This document shows positions 42,577 through 49,867 of a DNA stretch of 64,000 bases, piece by piece. The translations under genes and the position numbers were made by a program. The notes under the pieces were generated by a model. The model was not told where the DNA came from and ran no database searches. It saw only the letters and a list, made by a program, of their open reading frames with translations. Origin of the DNA: Thermus aquaticus (GTDB lineage: Bacteria > Deinococcota > Deinococci > Deinococcales > Thermaceae); assembly GCF_001280255.1 (NCBI RefSeq), contig NZ_LHCI01000106.1:553885-617884 (forward strand). The letters are read 5' to 3'. Numbering within the stretch: position 1 is the stretch's first letter; every line of letters starts with the position of its first letter.

Positions 42577-42995
42577 GCGACCAGGAGCTCAAAACCTACC
42601 TGAGTCGGGCCAAGACCATCGCCGTTCTCGGCGCCCACAAGGACCCAAGCCGCCCCGCCCACTACGTGCCCCGCTACCTCTTGGAGAGAGGCTACCGCAT
42701 CCTGCCCGTGAACCCCCGCCTCGCCGGGGAGGAGCTTTTTGGGGCAAAGGTGGCGGCGAGCCTTCTGGAGCTTCAGAGCCCCGTGGACATCCTGGACGTC
42801 TTCCGCCCGGGGGAGGCCCTCATGGCCCACCTTGAGGAGATCCTGGCCCTCAGGCCCGGCCTGGTCTGGCTCCAGTCGGGCATCCGCAACCCGGCCTTTG
42901 AAGAACGGGTTCGGGAGGCGGGTATCCCCCTGGTGGCGGACCGGTGCCTCATGGTGGAGCACAGGCGCCTCTTCTTTGGCTCCATTCCCCTCTAG
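42573..42995 (+). CDS. CoA-binding (YccU-like) protein
   Basis: 140 residues of a Rossmann fold: TIAVLGAHKDPSRPAHYVPRYLLERGYRILPVNPRLAGEELFGAKV at the start and LVADRCLMVEHRRLF at the end. Homologues from Thermus have known structures and bind CoA, but no reaction is known. It overlaps nadE by four bases (ATGA). Confidence 0.9.
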   Translation: MSDQELKTYLSRAKTIAVLGAHKDPSRPAHYVPRYLLERGYRILPVNPRLAGEELFGAKVAASLLELQSPVDILDVFRPGEALMAHLEEILALRPGLVWLQSGIRNPAFEERVREAGIPLVADRCLMVEHRRLFFGSIPL

Positions 42996-42996
42996 C

Positions 42997-43998
42997 GTGA
43001 AAGCCTGGCAGGAGGCCCTTCTCGCCTGGTACCGGAAGCACGCCCGCCCCTTGCCCTGGCGGGGGGAGAAGGACCCCTACCGCATCCTGGTCTCCGAGGT
43101 CCTCCTCCAGCAGACCCAGGTCCGGCAGGCCATTCCCTACTACCGCCGCTTCCTCCAGCGCTTCCCCACCCTGAAGGCCCTGGGAGAGGCCCCTCTGGAG
43201 GAGGTCCTGAGGGTGTGGCAGGGGGCGGGCTACTACCGGAGGGCGGTCCACCTGCACCGCCTGGCCCAGCAGGTGGAGGCCCTACCCCAAAGCTTCGCCC
43301 AGCTCAAAGGCCTTCCCGGCCTCGGCCCCTACACCGCGGCGGCGGTGGCCTCCATGGCTTTCGGGGAGCGGGTGGCGGCGGTGGACGGCAACGTGCGCCG
43401 GGTCCTCGCCCGCCTCTTCGCCTTGGAAGGCGCCTCGCCCAAGGCCCTCCAGGGGTTGGCCCAGAGCCTTATGCCGGAGGAGGCCCACCCCGGGGAGTGG
43501 AACCAGGCCCTCATGGAGCTTGGGGCCACGGTCTGCCTCCCCAGGAAGCCCCTCTGCGGGGCCTGCCCCCTGGCCTCCCGCTGCCGGGGGAAGGAGGCCC
43601 CGGAGCGCTACCCCCTCCCGCAAAGGCGAAAGGTCAGGGAAGAGCGCCTAGCGGCTCTGGTCCTCCTGGGGCGGAAGGGGGTTTACCTGGAAAGGCTGGA
43701 AGGGCGCTTCCAGGGGCTTTACGGCGTCCCCCTTTTCCCGGCCGAGGAGCTTCCCGTGAGGGCGGAGGCCCTGGGGGTGGCCCCCCGGTTGCTGGGAGAG
43801 GTCCGCCACGCCTTAACCCACAGGAGGCTCCTTGTGGAGGTCCACGGGGCCTTCTGGGAGGGGGAAGGGGAGGACCCCTGGAAAAGGCCTCTACCCAAGC
43901 TCATGGAGAAGGTGCTCCGCCAGGCGCTTCCCCTCCTCGCTCATGAGGGCGTAGTCCCCCTCCCGCACGCAAAGCCCCACGGCGTAGAGCCCTTCTAG
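42997..43998 (+). CDS. mutY: Adenine DNA glycosylase MutY
   Basis: 333 residues. It removes A opposite 8-oxo-G. The helix-hairpin-helix is LPGLGPYTAAAVASMAFG, the catalytic Glu is in SEVLLQQTQV, the catalytic Asp in VAAVDGNVRRV, and the [4Fe-4S] cluster CLPRKPLCGACPLASRC (C-x6-C-x2-C-x5-C). A NUDIX-like C-terminal domain (about 215-333) recognises 8-oxo-G. I chose the GTG one base after the preceding stop; earlier in-frame starts overlap that gene. The last 108 bases overlap the convergent GidA-like gene. Confidence 0.93.
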   Translation: MKAWQEALLAWYRKHARPLPWRGEKDPYRILVSEVLLQQTQVRQAIPYYRRFLQRFPTLKALGEAPLEEVLRVWQGAGYYRRAVHLHRLAQQVEALPQSFAQLKGLPGLGPYTAAAVASMAFGERVAAVDGNVRRVLARLFALEGASPKALQGLAQSLMPEEAHPGEWNQALMELGATVCLPRKPLCGACPLASRCRGKEAPERYPLPQRRKVREERLAALVLLGRKGVYLERLEGRFQGLYGVPLFPAEELPVRAEALGVAPRLLGEVRHALTHRRLLVEVHGAFWEGEGEDPWKRPLPKLMEKVLRQALPLLAHEGVVPLPHAKPHGVEPF

Positions 43999-44589
43999 GC
44001 GTTTGAGGCGGAAGGTCCCTTCCTCCCACTCCTCCGGGTGGAAGGCCAGGTAGCGCACCCGGTAGCCCGGGGTGCTGGGGGTCTCGGGCACGCTTCCCTC
44101 CCGCTCCACGAAGCGGAAGCCCAGCGAGAGGAGGTCCTCCAGGAGGTCCGGGTAGCTGGCCTCGGAAAGCCGCCCCGCCTCCTCCTCCACCTCTCCTATA
44201 AGGAGCCTGGCCCCGAGGAAGCTCCCCACCGCCAGGACCACCCTGTCCGCCAGGGCGGGGGGGCCTTCCCAGGTGCGCACCCCCACCGCCCGCTCCCCGT
44301 CCAGAAGGAGGCCCGTGGCCGTGGCCTGGAAGAGGTGGAGGTTCCTTTCCCCCTCCAGGAGGTACTTGGCCCGGGCGTGGAAGGCCCAGACCCGGGGGTC
44401 TTTGGGGTCGTAGGCCCTTTCCAGGAGGCTTCCTTTGGGGAAGGGGGGCCTTGGGGGGAGGAAGGGCATCATGACCGAGTCCAGGCTTTGGGTGAGAAGG
44501 CCCACCCGCACGCCTTGGGAGGCCAGGCGAAAGGCCGCCTCGGCCCCCGAGAACCCGGCGCCCACGATGAGGACCTGGTACCTGTTCAT
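43891..44589 (-). CDS. GidA-related FAD oxidoreductase, short form
   Basis: 232 residues, about a third of MnmG/GidA. The dinucleotide motif YQVLIVGAGFSGAEAAFRLASQG is at residues 4-26, ADRVVLAVGSFLG later, and the FAD end is LYAVGLCVREGDYALMSEEGKRLAEHLL. The tRNA-modifying C-terminal domains of MnmG are absent. A Thermus homologue of the same length has a known structure but no known role. The start ATG follows the T-tract of the tRNA-Trp terminator directly. Confidence 0.88.
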   Translation of the reverse strand: MNRYQVLIVGAGFSGAEAAFRLASQGVRVGLLTQSLDSVMMPFLPPRPPFPKGSLLERAYDPKDPRVWAFHARAKYLLEGERNLHLFQATATGLLLDGERAVGVRTWEGPPALADRVVLAVGSFLGARLLIGEVEEEAGRLSEASYPDLLEDLLSLGFRFVEREGSVPETPSTPGYRVRYLAFHPEEWEEGTFRLKRLEGLYAVGLCVREGDYALMSEEGKRLAEHLLHELG

Positions 44590-44612
44590 AGAAAAAAGGC
44601 CCCAGAGGGGCC
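44590..44612 (-). terminator. Terminator of tRNA-Trp
   Basis: On the minus strand, GGCCCC-TCT-GGGGCC then TTTTTTC. It is the base next to the start of the GidA-like gene. Confidence 0.85.
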
Positions 44613-44615
44613 ATC

Positions 44616-44691
44616 TGGCGGGCCGTGAAGGACTCGAACCTCCAACCCCCGGTTTTGGAGACCGGTGCTCTGCCAGTTGAGCTAACGGCCC
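44616..44691 (-). tRNA. tRNA-Trp (anticodon CCA)
   Basis: The acceptor GGGCCGT pairs with ACGGCCC, and the anticodon loop is CTCCAAA between CCGGT and ACCGG. CCA is encoded. Confidence 0.96.
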
Positions 44692-44703
44692 CCGCCTTGA
44701 GGG

Positions 44704-44732
44704 ATTGTAGCACACCTTGGCCCAGGGGCCAA
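44704..44732 (-). promoter_or_regulatory. Promoter of tRNA-Trp
   Basis: TTGGCC, 17 bases, TACAAT with a TG extended -10 (TGTGCTACAAT). Confidence 0.75.
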
Positions 44733-44800
44733 GCCGGGGGGGCTTGATGCCCGGGAAGGCCCCTCTCTTGGGCCAAGAGGATGTGGCGTTGGCACACGCC

Positions 44801-45073
44801 CTAGACCACGGCGAGCTCCCGAGGGGACGGAAGCGGCCCCACCCCCAAGACCTCCACCCTCCCCGCCACGGGATAGATGCGCAGGGCGTCCTGGCCCAGG
44901 TCCAAAAGCCGCCTCGCCCGGGCGCGCAGGTCCTCTAAGAGCTTTTCGTCCAGGTAGCACTCAAACACGGAGAGCTGGACCCGCTCCCCATAGCTTTTGA
45001 GCAGATTGGCCAGCTTAATCCTGCGGGTGTCGTCGGGGATGTCATACGCCACAGCGTAAAGGCGTTTTGCCAT
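44801..45073 (-). CDS. cas2: CRISPR-associated endoribonuclease Cas2
   Basis: 90 residues: RLYAVAYDIPDDTRRIKLANLLKSYGERVQLSVFECYLDEKLLEDL, with the Asp at the end of the first strand that is conserved in Cas2. Cas2 bridges two Cas1 dimers in spacer integration. It lies on the far side of the array from cas1. A TAGTCT box six bases before its ATG, just beyond the last repeat, suggests independent leaderless transcription. Confidence 0.95.
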   Translation of the reverse strand: MAKRLYAVAYDIPDDTRRIKLANLLKSYGERVQLSVFECYLDEKLLEDLRARARRLLDLGQDALRIYPVAGRVEVLGVGPLPSPRELAVV

Positions 45074-45079
45074 GGGTCT

Positions 45080-45085
45080 AGACTA
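45080..45085 (-). promoter_or_regulatory. -10 box of cas2
   Basis: TAGTCT on the minus strand between the last repeat and cas2. Confidence 0.45.
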
Positions 45086-45101
45086 TCCGAAACACCCGGC
45101 A

Positions 45102-45359
45102 GTCGCAATCCCCTTACGGGGCTAAGTGGTTTGCAACTAATCATGACAGTCATTGGGCTGCTGCATCACTGTTGGTCGCAATCCCCTTACGGGGCTAAGT
45201 GGTTTGCAACGCGATGGAGAACGTGCGGGACACGATTGGCCCGCACGCGTCGCAATCCCCTTACGGGGCTAAGTGGTTTGCAACGAGGTGGTGTTCGGCT
45301 ACGAGGGGGCCCTTCCCCCCGAGGTCGCAATCCCCTTACGGGGCTAAGTGGTTTGCAAC
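45102..45359 (-). CRISPR. CRISPR array, 4 repeats of 36 bases and 3 spacers
   Basis: Identical repeats at 45102-45137, 45175-45210, 45249-45284 and 45324-45359. Each runs GTCGCAATCCCC...GTGGTTTGCAAC on the plus strand, with an internal CCCC-TTAC-GGGG stem. Spacers are 37, 38 and 39 bases. Transcription is probably on the minus strand, so the repeat ends GGGGATTGCGAC and would leave the 8-base tag ATTGCGAC known from Thermus type III crRNAs. The leader side is 45360 upward. I cannot assign spacer targets. Confidence 0.96.
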
Positions 45360-45722
45360 TTTACCCCCCTAAGAACGCCGTTCTGGACGGCGCTGCCAGA
45401 GAGGGGTTTGTGAGAAAGATGAAGCTTGGAATATGCATGGGACGAATAACGGGGATTTTCGGGGGTTTATGCCGATGAACACACGCAGGAGAGAGGGCCG
45501 ATGAGAAGGAGAAAACGCATATTGCCCATCCCCAAGGGAAGAACTGGCTTTCAAGGTCCCCACCCGGAGGTCCGGGTTAGGGGGAGTATAGCACACACCG
45601 CAACGTTGAACCAGGTCAAAATATGGGCCAAAAGGCGGCCTGGCAAAGGGGCTTTGATTTTCAAAGCGCAAGAAGGGCCAGTTGCATCGTAATTTTGCTG
45701 ACAAGTATAGTAAAGGCCCGCC
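45360..45722 (-). promoter_or_regulatory. CRISPR leader region
   Basis: 363 bases between cas1 and the array, more AT-rich than anything nearby, with no credible gene. On the minus strand TATACT (45585-45590) with a TG extension, preceded by TTGACC at 45614-45619 (23 bases away), makes a plausible promoter. A CCGGA-CCT-CCGG stem follows it. Confidence 0.65.
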
Positions 45723-46670
45723 TTATCGCCAAAGGTAAAAGGGCGTGTAGTGCCCCCGTTCCAAAAGGGCGGCCTTCAGGCGCTGGGCCTGGAGCTCTAT
45801 CATCTCCCCCAGGGGTTTGCGGAAGCCCAAGGGGTGGGCTACCTCCTCCAGGAAGCGGCCCTCCAAGAGCTCTATGAGCCGCCTCCGGCCCTCCTCGTTC
45901 AGGTACACGCCTCCTTCCCTGGCTTCGGCGTGGGCTGGGGTGAGGTGCCCCCTCCGGAAGGCGGAGAGGACCACGGCGTCCACCACGGGCACCCGGAACT
46001 CCTCCATCAGGTCCAGGGCCAAGGCGGGGCTCCGCCGCCCCTCGGCGTGGAGGAAGCCCACCTCGGGGTGGAGCCCCGCCAGGCGCACCGCCACCAGAAC
46101 ACGCCCCAAGAGGAGGGCGTAGCCGTAGGAGAGGGCGGCGTTCACCGGGTCCCTAGGGGGCCTGCGGGTGCGCCCCCCAAAGCCTTGGGCGGCGAGGAGG
46201 CGGCCTAACCCCTGGAAGTAGGCCCGGCTTCCTTCCCCCTCCGCCCCCCGGAGGCTCTCCAGCCTCTGGGCCTCTCCGGCCCGGGCGAGGGCCTGGGCCA
46301 CCTCCTCGGCCTCGGGAAGGCCGTGGCGCAGGAGGAGGGCCTGGGCCGAGCGGAGTTTCCCCAGGACGAAGGCCCGGGCCAGGGGAAGGGCCTCGGCCCC
46401 AAACGGGGCCCGGAGGTGGGCCGGGTGGGGGTCGGGGAAGGCCCCCGCCACCCCGTAGAGAAAGCCCTCCAGGGAGAGGAAGAAGACCGGCGCCCCCTGC
46501 CGGAGGAGGAAGACCAGGGCGGGGGTGGAGAGGCGCACGTTGCCCCAAAGGGCCACCCGGCGCACCTGACGGGCGGGGAAGTCGGCCAGGGTAATCCCGT
46601 CCTTCTCAAGGAGGAGGCGGCCTGCCCTGAGTCTCAGGGTGGCCCCCTGGTGGGTGAGGTGTAGGGTCAT
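45723..46670 (-). CDS. cas1: CRISPR integrase Cas1
   Basis: 315 residues. The N-terminal beta domain (MTLHLTHQGATLRLRAGRLLLEKDG) and the helical C-terminal domain carry the metal triad: Glu in EGSRAYFQGLGRLL, His in VGFLHAEGRRSPALALDLMEEFRV, and the Glu of that DLMEEFR. It ends in FLEEVAHPLGFRKPL and a long helix. A type III-like or I-like Cas1 by length. It overlaps the CARF gene start-to-stop. Confidence 0.95.
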   Translation of the reverse strand: MTLHLTHQGATLRLRAGRLLLEKDGITLADFPARQVRRVALWGNVRLSTPALVFLLRQGAPVFFLSLEGFLYGVAGAFPDPHPAHLRAPFGAEALPLARAFVLGKLRSAQALLLRHGLPEAEEVAQALARAGEAQRLESLRGAEGEGSRAYFQGLGRLLAAQGFGGRTRRPPRDPVNAALSYGYALLLGRVLVAVRLAGLHPEVGFLHAEGRRSPALALDLMEEFRVPVVDAVVLSAFRRGHLTPAHAEAREGGVYLNEEGRRRLIELLEGRFLEEVAHPLGFRKPLGEMIELQAQRLKAALLERGHYTPFYLWR

Positions 46671-47875
46671 CAGAAGAGGGGCCAGGGGGGAAGGGGCCTC
46701 AGGCGCTCGTCCAGCCCGGCGAGGAAGTCCCGCAGGCGCTCGTAGTCCTCCCGCTCCACAGGCTTCGTGCCGTGGGCCAAGATGCTCCCGTGCCGCTTCT
46801 GGAGGAGGGCCTGGAGCCGGTTCTTCTCTCCGTAGAGGCGCTGGGCTAGGGTGCCCCGCTGGCCGAAGGCCAGGTCCAAGTCAAAGGCCGCCTCGAGGAG
46901 CTCCATGAGGCCTCTGGGCTTCAGAATGCGCTCCCTAAGGCTTTCTGGGAAGTCCTCGGGCCAGGTCTTGGGGTCCTTCAGGGTGAAGCCCAGGCGCTCC
47001 TGGAGGTCGGCCTCCACGGCCAGCTCCAGGGCGCGGTAGAGGCGGGCCAGGGCGTCGTCAAAGCGGCCCAAGGCGGCCCGGCGCTCGGCGTTGGCCAGGA
47101 GGTCCTGGAGGAGGGGGAAGGTGGGCTTTTCCCCGGCCTCCACGATGCTTTGTAGATGGGGAAGGAGGGCTTCCAGGCCCTTCAGGACCCGCACCTTGCC
47201 CCCGTGCCCCCAGGCCTCGGCCACGGCCAGGGCCACGGGGAGGTGGGCGGAAAGCCGGTTTAGGGCCTCCTGGTGCCGGAAGCGGTCCCACTCCATGAGG
47301 CCCTCCACCACCCCCTGCATGGCCCGGTAGAAGCGGGCCTCGGAAGGGGAGAGGGGGCGGCTTAGGAGGCTTTCCAACTCAGAGAGGGCCATGCCCAGGT
47401 TCAGGGCGTTCCAGGCCCGGGTGAAGCCCGCCCACTCCCGGAGGCCAAAGCGGGCCGTGGGGTCCTCCAGGAGGCGGAGCCTTTCGTGCCCGGAGAGGAC
47501 CCGGCCCGTCTCTGGGTCCCGCCGTTCCCCGCCCACGTAGCTGAAGACCACCCCCCGCCCCGTGAGGGCCAGGGTGAGGCCCGCCGCCATGGGCTTGGTG
47601 CCCCCGGTGAGGTCGGCCACGATGGCCTTCGCCTCCCACTCCAGGGCCTTCCTCAGGGCGAGGAGGGCCTTCTGGTAGGCCTCGAGGAGGCTTTCCGCGT
47701 CCTCCAGGAGAAGGGTGTGGTGGCGGAAGGAGGCCCCGTAGTCCCTTAGAAGCTCCGCGGCCACGGGGTGGCTCGCTTGGCTGGCCAGGAAGACCACCCC
47801 CTCGGGGGCGTGCTCGGAAAGGGCCACCTCCAGGGGCTCCCGGGTGGTGCCCACGGTGAGGATGAGGACCTTCAT
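46670..47875 (-). CDS. CARF-HEPN CRISPR ancillary ribonuclease (TIGR02710/Csm6-Csx1-like)
   Basis: 401 residues. The N-terminal CARF domain has ILTVGTTREPLEVAL and IVADLTGGTKPMAAGLTLAL, the ligand-binding loops for cyclic oligoadenylate. The C-terminal helical region ends in a HEPN motif RHGSILAHG (R-x6-H). By family, cyclic oligoadenylate made by a type III effector would switch on RNA cutting. No Cas10 is in the window, so the source must be elsewhere on the genome. The start has a GATAAT box at six bases. Confidence 0.85.
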   Translation of the reverse strand: MKVLILTVGTTREPLEVALSEHAPEGVVFLASQASHPVAAELLRDYGASFRHHTLLLEDAESLLEAYQKALLALRKALEWEAKAIVADLTGGTKPMAAGLTLALTGRGVVFSYVGGERRDPETGRVLSGHERLRLLEDPTARFGLREWAGFTRAWNALNLGMALSELESLLSRPLSPSEARFYRAMQGVVEGLMEWDRFRHQEALNRLSAHLPVALAVAEAWGHGGKVRVLKGLEALLPHLQSIVEAGEKPTFPLLQDLLANAERRAALGRFDDALARLYRALELAVEADLQERLGFTLKDPKTWPEDFPESLRERILKPRGLMELLEAAFDLDLAFGQRGTLAQRLYGEKNRLQALLQKRHGSILAHGTKPVEREDYERLRDFLAGLDERLRPLPPWPLF

Positions 47876-47881
47876 GCCCCC

Positions 47882-47887
47882 ATTATC
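47882..47887 (-). promoter_or_regulatory. -10 box of the CARF gene
   Basis: GATAAT on the minus strand, six bases before the ATG. Confidence 0.55.
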
Positions 47888-47894
47888 GCCCGGT

Positions 47895-47900
47895 TAGAAT
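47895..47900 (+). promoter_or_regulatory. -10 box of the LysM-NlpC/P60 gene
   Basis: TAGAAT, six bases before the ATG. It is only seven bases from the divergent CARF box. Confidence 0.55.
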
Positions 47901-47906
47901 GGACCC

Positions 47907-48521
47907 ATGCGCAAGGCGGTTCTGGTCCTCTTCCTCGGCCTTGCCCTGGCCCAGCCCACCCACACCGTGGCCCCCGGGGACACGCTTTTCTCCATCGCCC
48001 GCAGGTACGGGACCACGGTGGAGGAGCTCATGCGCCTGAACGGCCTCACCTCCCCGGACCTCCAGGTGGGCCAGGTCCTGAAGCTTCCCGCCCCCTCTTC
48101 GCAGGAAGGCCCTCCCCAGGAACCCCAAGCCGAGGACTTTGACCCGGAAAGCCCCCTGGTGAAGGCGGTTCTCCGCTACCTGGGCGTGCCCTACAAGTAC
48201 GGGGCCAACTCGCCCTTGAGCCTGGACTGCTCCGCCTTCGTGGCCCAGGTCTACGCCGAGCTGGGGGTGGCCCTGCCCCGGACCAGCCGGGATCAGTACC
48301 GCGCCCTGCCCGCGGCCGACACCCTGCGCCCCGGGGACCTGGTCTTCTTCAGCTTCGGGGGGAAGGACGTGGACCACGTGGGGATCTACCTGGGCCGGGG
48401 GGTCTTCGCCCACGCCAGTAGCTACGGGAGCCGGGTGGTGATAGAGAGCCTGGACGCCCCCCTCTACAAAAAGGCCTACAGGGGGGCGAGGCGGGTCCTC
48501 CAGGAGGCCAAAGGGCCCTAG
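47907..48521 (+). CDS. Secreted LysM-NlpC/P60 peptidoglycan endopeptidase
   Basis: 204 residues. Signal peptide: [17 protein letters not shown]. The LysM domain covers about 18-60 ([29 protein letters not shown]). The NlpC/P60 domain covers about 82-195 with the catalytic Cys in [12 protein letters not shown], His in [10 protein letters not shown] and the third polar residue in [10 protein letters not shown]. It cuts stem peptides in the wall. It runs divergently from the CRISPR operon and has no evident link to it. Confidence 0.93.
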   Translation: MRKAVLVLFLGLALAQPTHTVAPGDTLFSIARRYGTTVEELMRLNGLTSPDLQVGQVLKLPAPSSQEGPPQEPQAEDFDPESPLVKAVLRYLGVPYKYGANSPLSLDCSAFVAQVYAELGVALPRTSRDQYRALPAADTLRPGDLVFFSFGGKDVDHVGIYLGRGVFAHASSYGSRVVIESLDAPLYKKAYRGARRVLQEAKGP

Positions 48522-49438
48522 GGCCAGTCCGGGACCTCTCCCCGGGCCTTCTTCAGGGCTTCCACAAGCGCCTCCCCGGGCCTCCCCTCCCCCCGGAAGG
48601 CTTCGGCCTCCCGCTCCAGCCAGGCCTCCCCCCGGCGGAAGAGGACGGCCCGGGCCTCCTTTAGGGCGGTCTCTATGAGGCTTCCCAGGGAGTAATAGGG
48701 GCTTCCCTGGGGCAGGTCGGGGTCCAGGCCCTGGCGGGCTAGGGCCCGGCCGTAAGGGGCCTCCCGGGCCTCCATAGCGCCCCCCTGGGCGAAGTAGCGG
48801 CTTAGGACCCTTCCCCAGTCTCCAACGCGGCTGTAGGGGGCCATGGCCCGGTAGGCCGCCTCCAGGTCCTCCTCGGTGTAGGGGCGGTAGCGGTCCTCGT
48901 GGACCACCAGGTGCCGGGGAAGCCTGGGCCTAGGGGGACCTTCCTCGTCCGGGACCCCCAGGGCCAGCCCCACCACGGGGAAGACCCCGGGAGGCAGGCG
49001 GAGGAGGTCCAGTAGGGCCTCGGGCTCGTTGAGGACCCCGCCGATAAAGCAGACCCCGTAGCCCAGGGCCTCGGCGGTGAGGGCCAGGTAGGCGGCGGAA
49101 AGCCCCGCGTCCAGGACGCCGAAGTGGAGGGCGGTCTTGGGCCAGGAGGCCATCCTTTCCCCCCGGTGGGCGAGGAGCCTCTCCAGGCGGTGGACGTCCG
49201 CCAGGAAGAGGAAAAACTCCGCCGCCTGCCGCACGTGCTCCTGGTCCCCGGAAAGCCGGGCGATGGCCTCCCTAAGGGCCGGGTCCCTGACCCTCAGGAC
49301 GCTATAAAGCTGGGCGCTGGCGTCCGTGGGGGCCCGCTGGAGGGCGAAAAGGAGCTTCTCCAGGTCCTCCGGGGGAATGGGCACGGGCTTGAAGCGGCGC
49401 ACGCTTCGCCTCTTAGCCAGGATGGGCGTGAGGTCCAT
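48518..49438 (-). CDS. Nitroreductase-family flavoprotein with C-terminal extension
   Basis: 306 residues. The FMN-binding start is [32 protein letters not shown], with [28 protein letters not shown] in the middle. This is the NfsA/FRP-type core (about 1-240). A 60-residue helical tail ([30 protein letters not shown]) follows. Substrate unknown. TATCCT lies six bases before the ATG. Its stop overlaps the convergent peptidase stop. Confidence 0.88.
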   Translation of the reverse strand: MDLTPILAKRRSVRRFKPVPIPPEDLEKLLFALQRAPTDASAQLYSVLRVRDPALREAIARLSGDQEHVRQAAEFFLFLADVHRLERLLAHRGERMASWPKTALHFGVLDAGLSAAYLALTAEALGYGVCFIGGVLNEPEALLDLLRLPPGVFPVVGLALGVPDEEGPPRPRLPRHLVVHEDRYRPYTEEDLEAAYRAMAPYSRVGDWGRVLSRYFAQGGAMEAREAPYGRALARQGLDPDLPQGSPYYSLGSLIETALKEARAVLFRRGEAWLEREAEAFRGEGRPGEALVEALKKARGEVPDWP

Positions 49439-49444
49439 GGGGGC

Positions 49445-49450
49445 AGGATA
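49445..49450 (-). promoter_or_regulatory. -10 box of the nitroreductase gene
   Basis: TATCCT on the minus strand, six bases before ATG. Confidence 0.45.
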
Positions 49451-49471
49451 CGGCCTTGGGCGGGCCTGTGG

Positions 49472-49837
49472 TCAAGCCATAGGGGCCCCTTCGTCCAAAA
49501 GGACAAGGCCTTCCCGGGCGGCCTCCCCCACAAGGCCGATCTCCCCCTTGCGGGCTTCCCACTCCTCCGGGGTGAGGGCCACGTAGTCCACGTTTCTCAG
49601 GGGAAGAAGGTGGTACAGGAGCTGGATCCGGCTCAGGTAGTCCATGCCCCGAAAAGCGGGGGAGACCACGAGGAGGTCCCAGTCGCTGTCCTCCAGGGCT
49701 TCGCCCCTGGCCCGGGAGCCAAAGAGGAGCGCCCGGGTGAGGGGGATGGGAAGCCCTTGCAGGAGCTTTCTTAAGTACCCCACCCGCGGCGAAAGCCGCG
49801 GTGGGGTACTTAGCAAGCGCTCGGCCTCGAGGCGCAC
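49472..49837 (-). CDS. Minimal nucleotidyltransferase (MNT-type) with an in-frame palindrome
   Basis: 121 residues. The polymerase-beta fold motif is LFGSRARGEALEDSDWDLLVVS (about 38-59), with the catalytic G-S and D-x-D. Residues about 9-23 ([15 protein letters not shown]) are encoded by a palindromic repeat inserted between MRLEAERL and KLLQGLPIPL. The protein is therefore about 14 residues longer than needed. No HEPN partner of the MNT/HEPN toxin type is adjacent. The GTG start follows TATGAT by six bases. Confidence 0.8.
   Translation of the reverse strand: MRLEAERLLSTPPRLSPRVGYLRKLLQGLPIPLTRALLFGSRARGEALEDSDWDLLVVSPAFRGMDYLSRIQLLYHLLPLRNVDYVALTPEEWEARKGEIGLVGEAAREGLVLLDEGAPMA
49771..49813 (+). 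repeat. Palindromic repeat, copy D (stem only)
   Basis: TAAGTACCCCACCCGCGGC, loop GAAA, GCCGCGGTGGGGTACTTA. It is a near-perfect inverted repeat with one bulged C. It lacks the linker of the longer copies. Confidence 0.9.
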
Positions 49838-49843
49838 CCTTTC

Positions 49844-49849
49844 ATCATA
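49844..49849 (-). promoter_or_regulatory. -10 box of the nucleotidyltransferase gene
   Basis: TATGAT on the minus strand, six bases before GTG. Confidence 0.5.
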
Positions 49850-49867
49850 CCAGGGCCTAAAGGACCC

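Noticed and set aside
42739-42996. Earlier start for mutY
   Set aside because: It overlaps the CoA-binding gene in another frame and adds Trp/Ser/Arg-rich shadow sequence. The GTG after the stop gives a normal MutY N-terminus.
43891-44589. Calling the GidA-like gene a truncated mnmG
   Set aside because: The 232-residue form is a known intact Thermus protein with its own start and stop, so it is not a broken copy.
45131-45692. Open frames across the CRISPR array and leader
   Set aside because: They run through repeats or AT-rich leader, lack start context and match no family.
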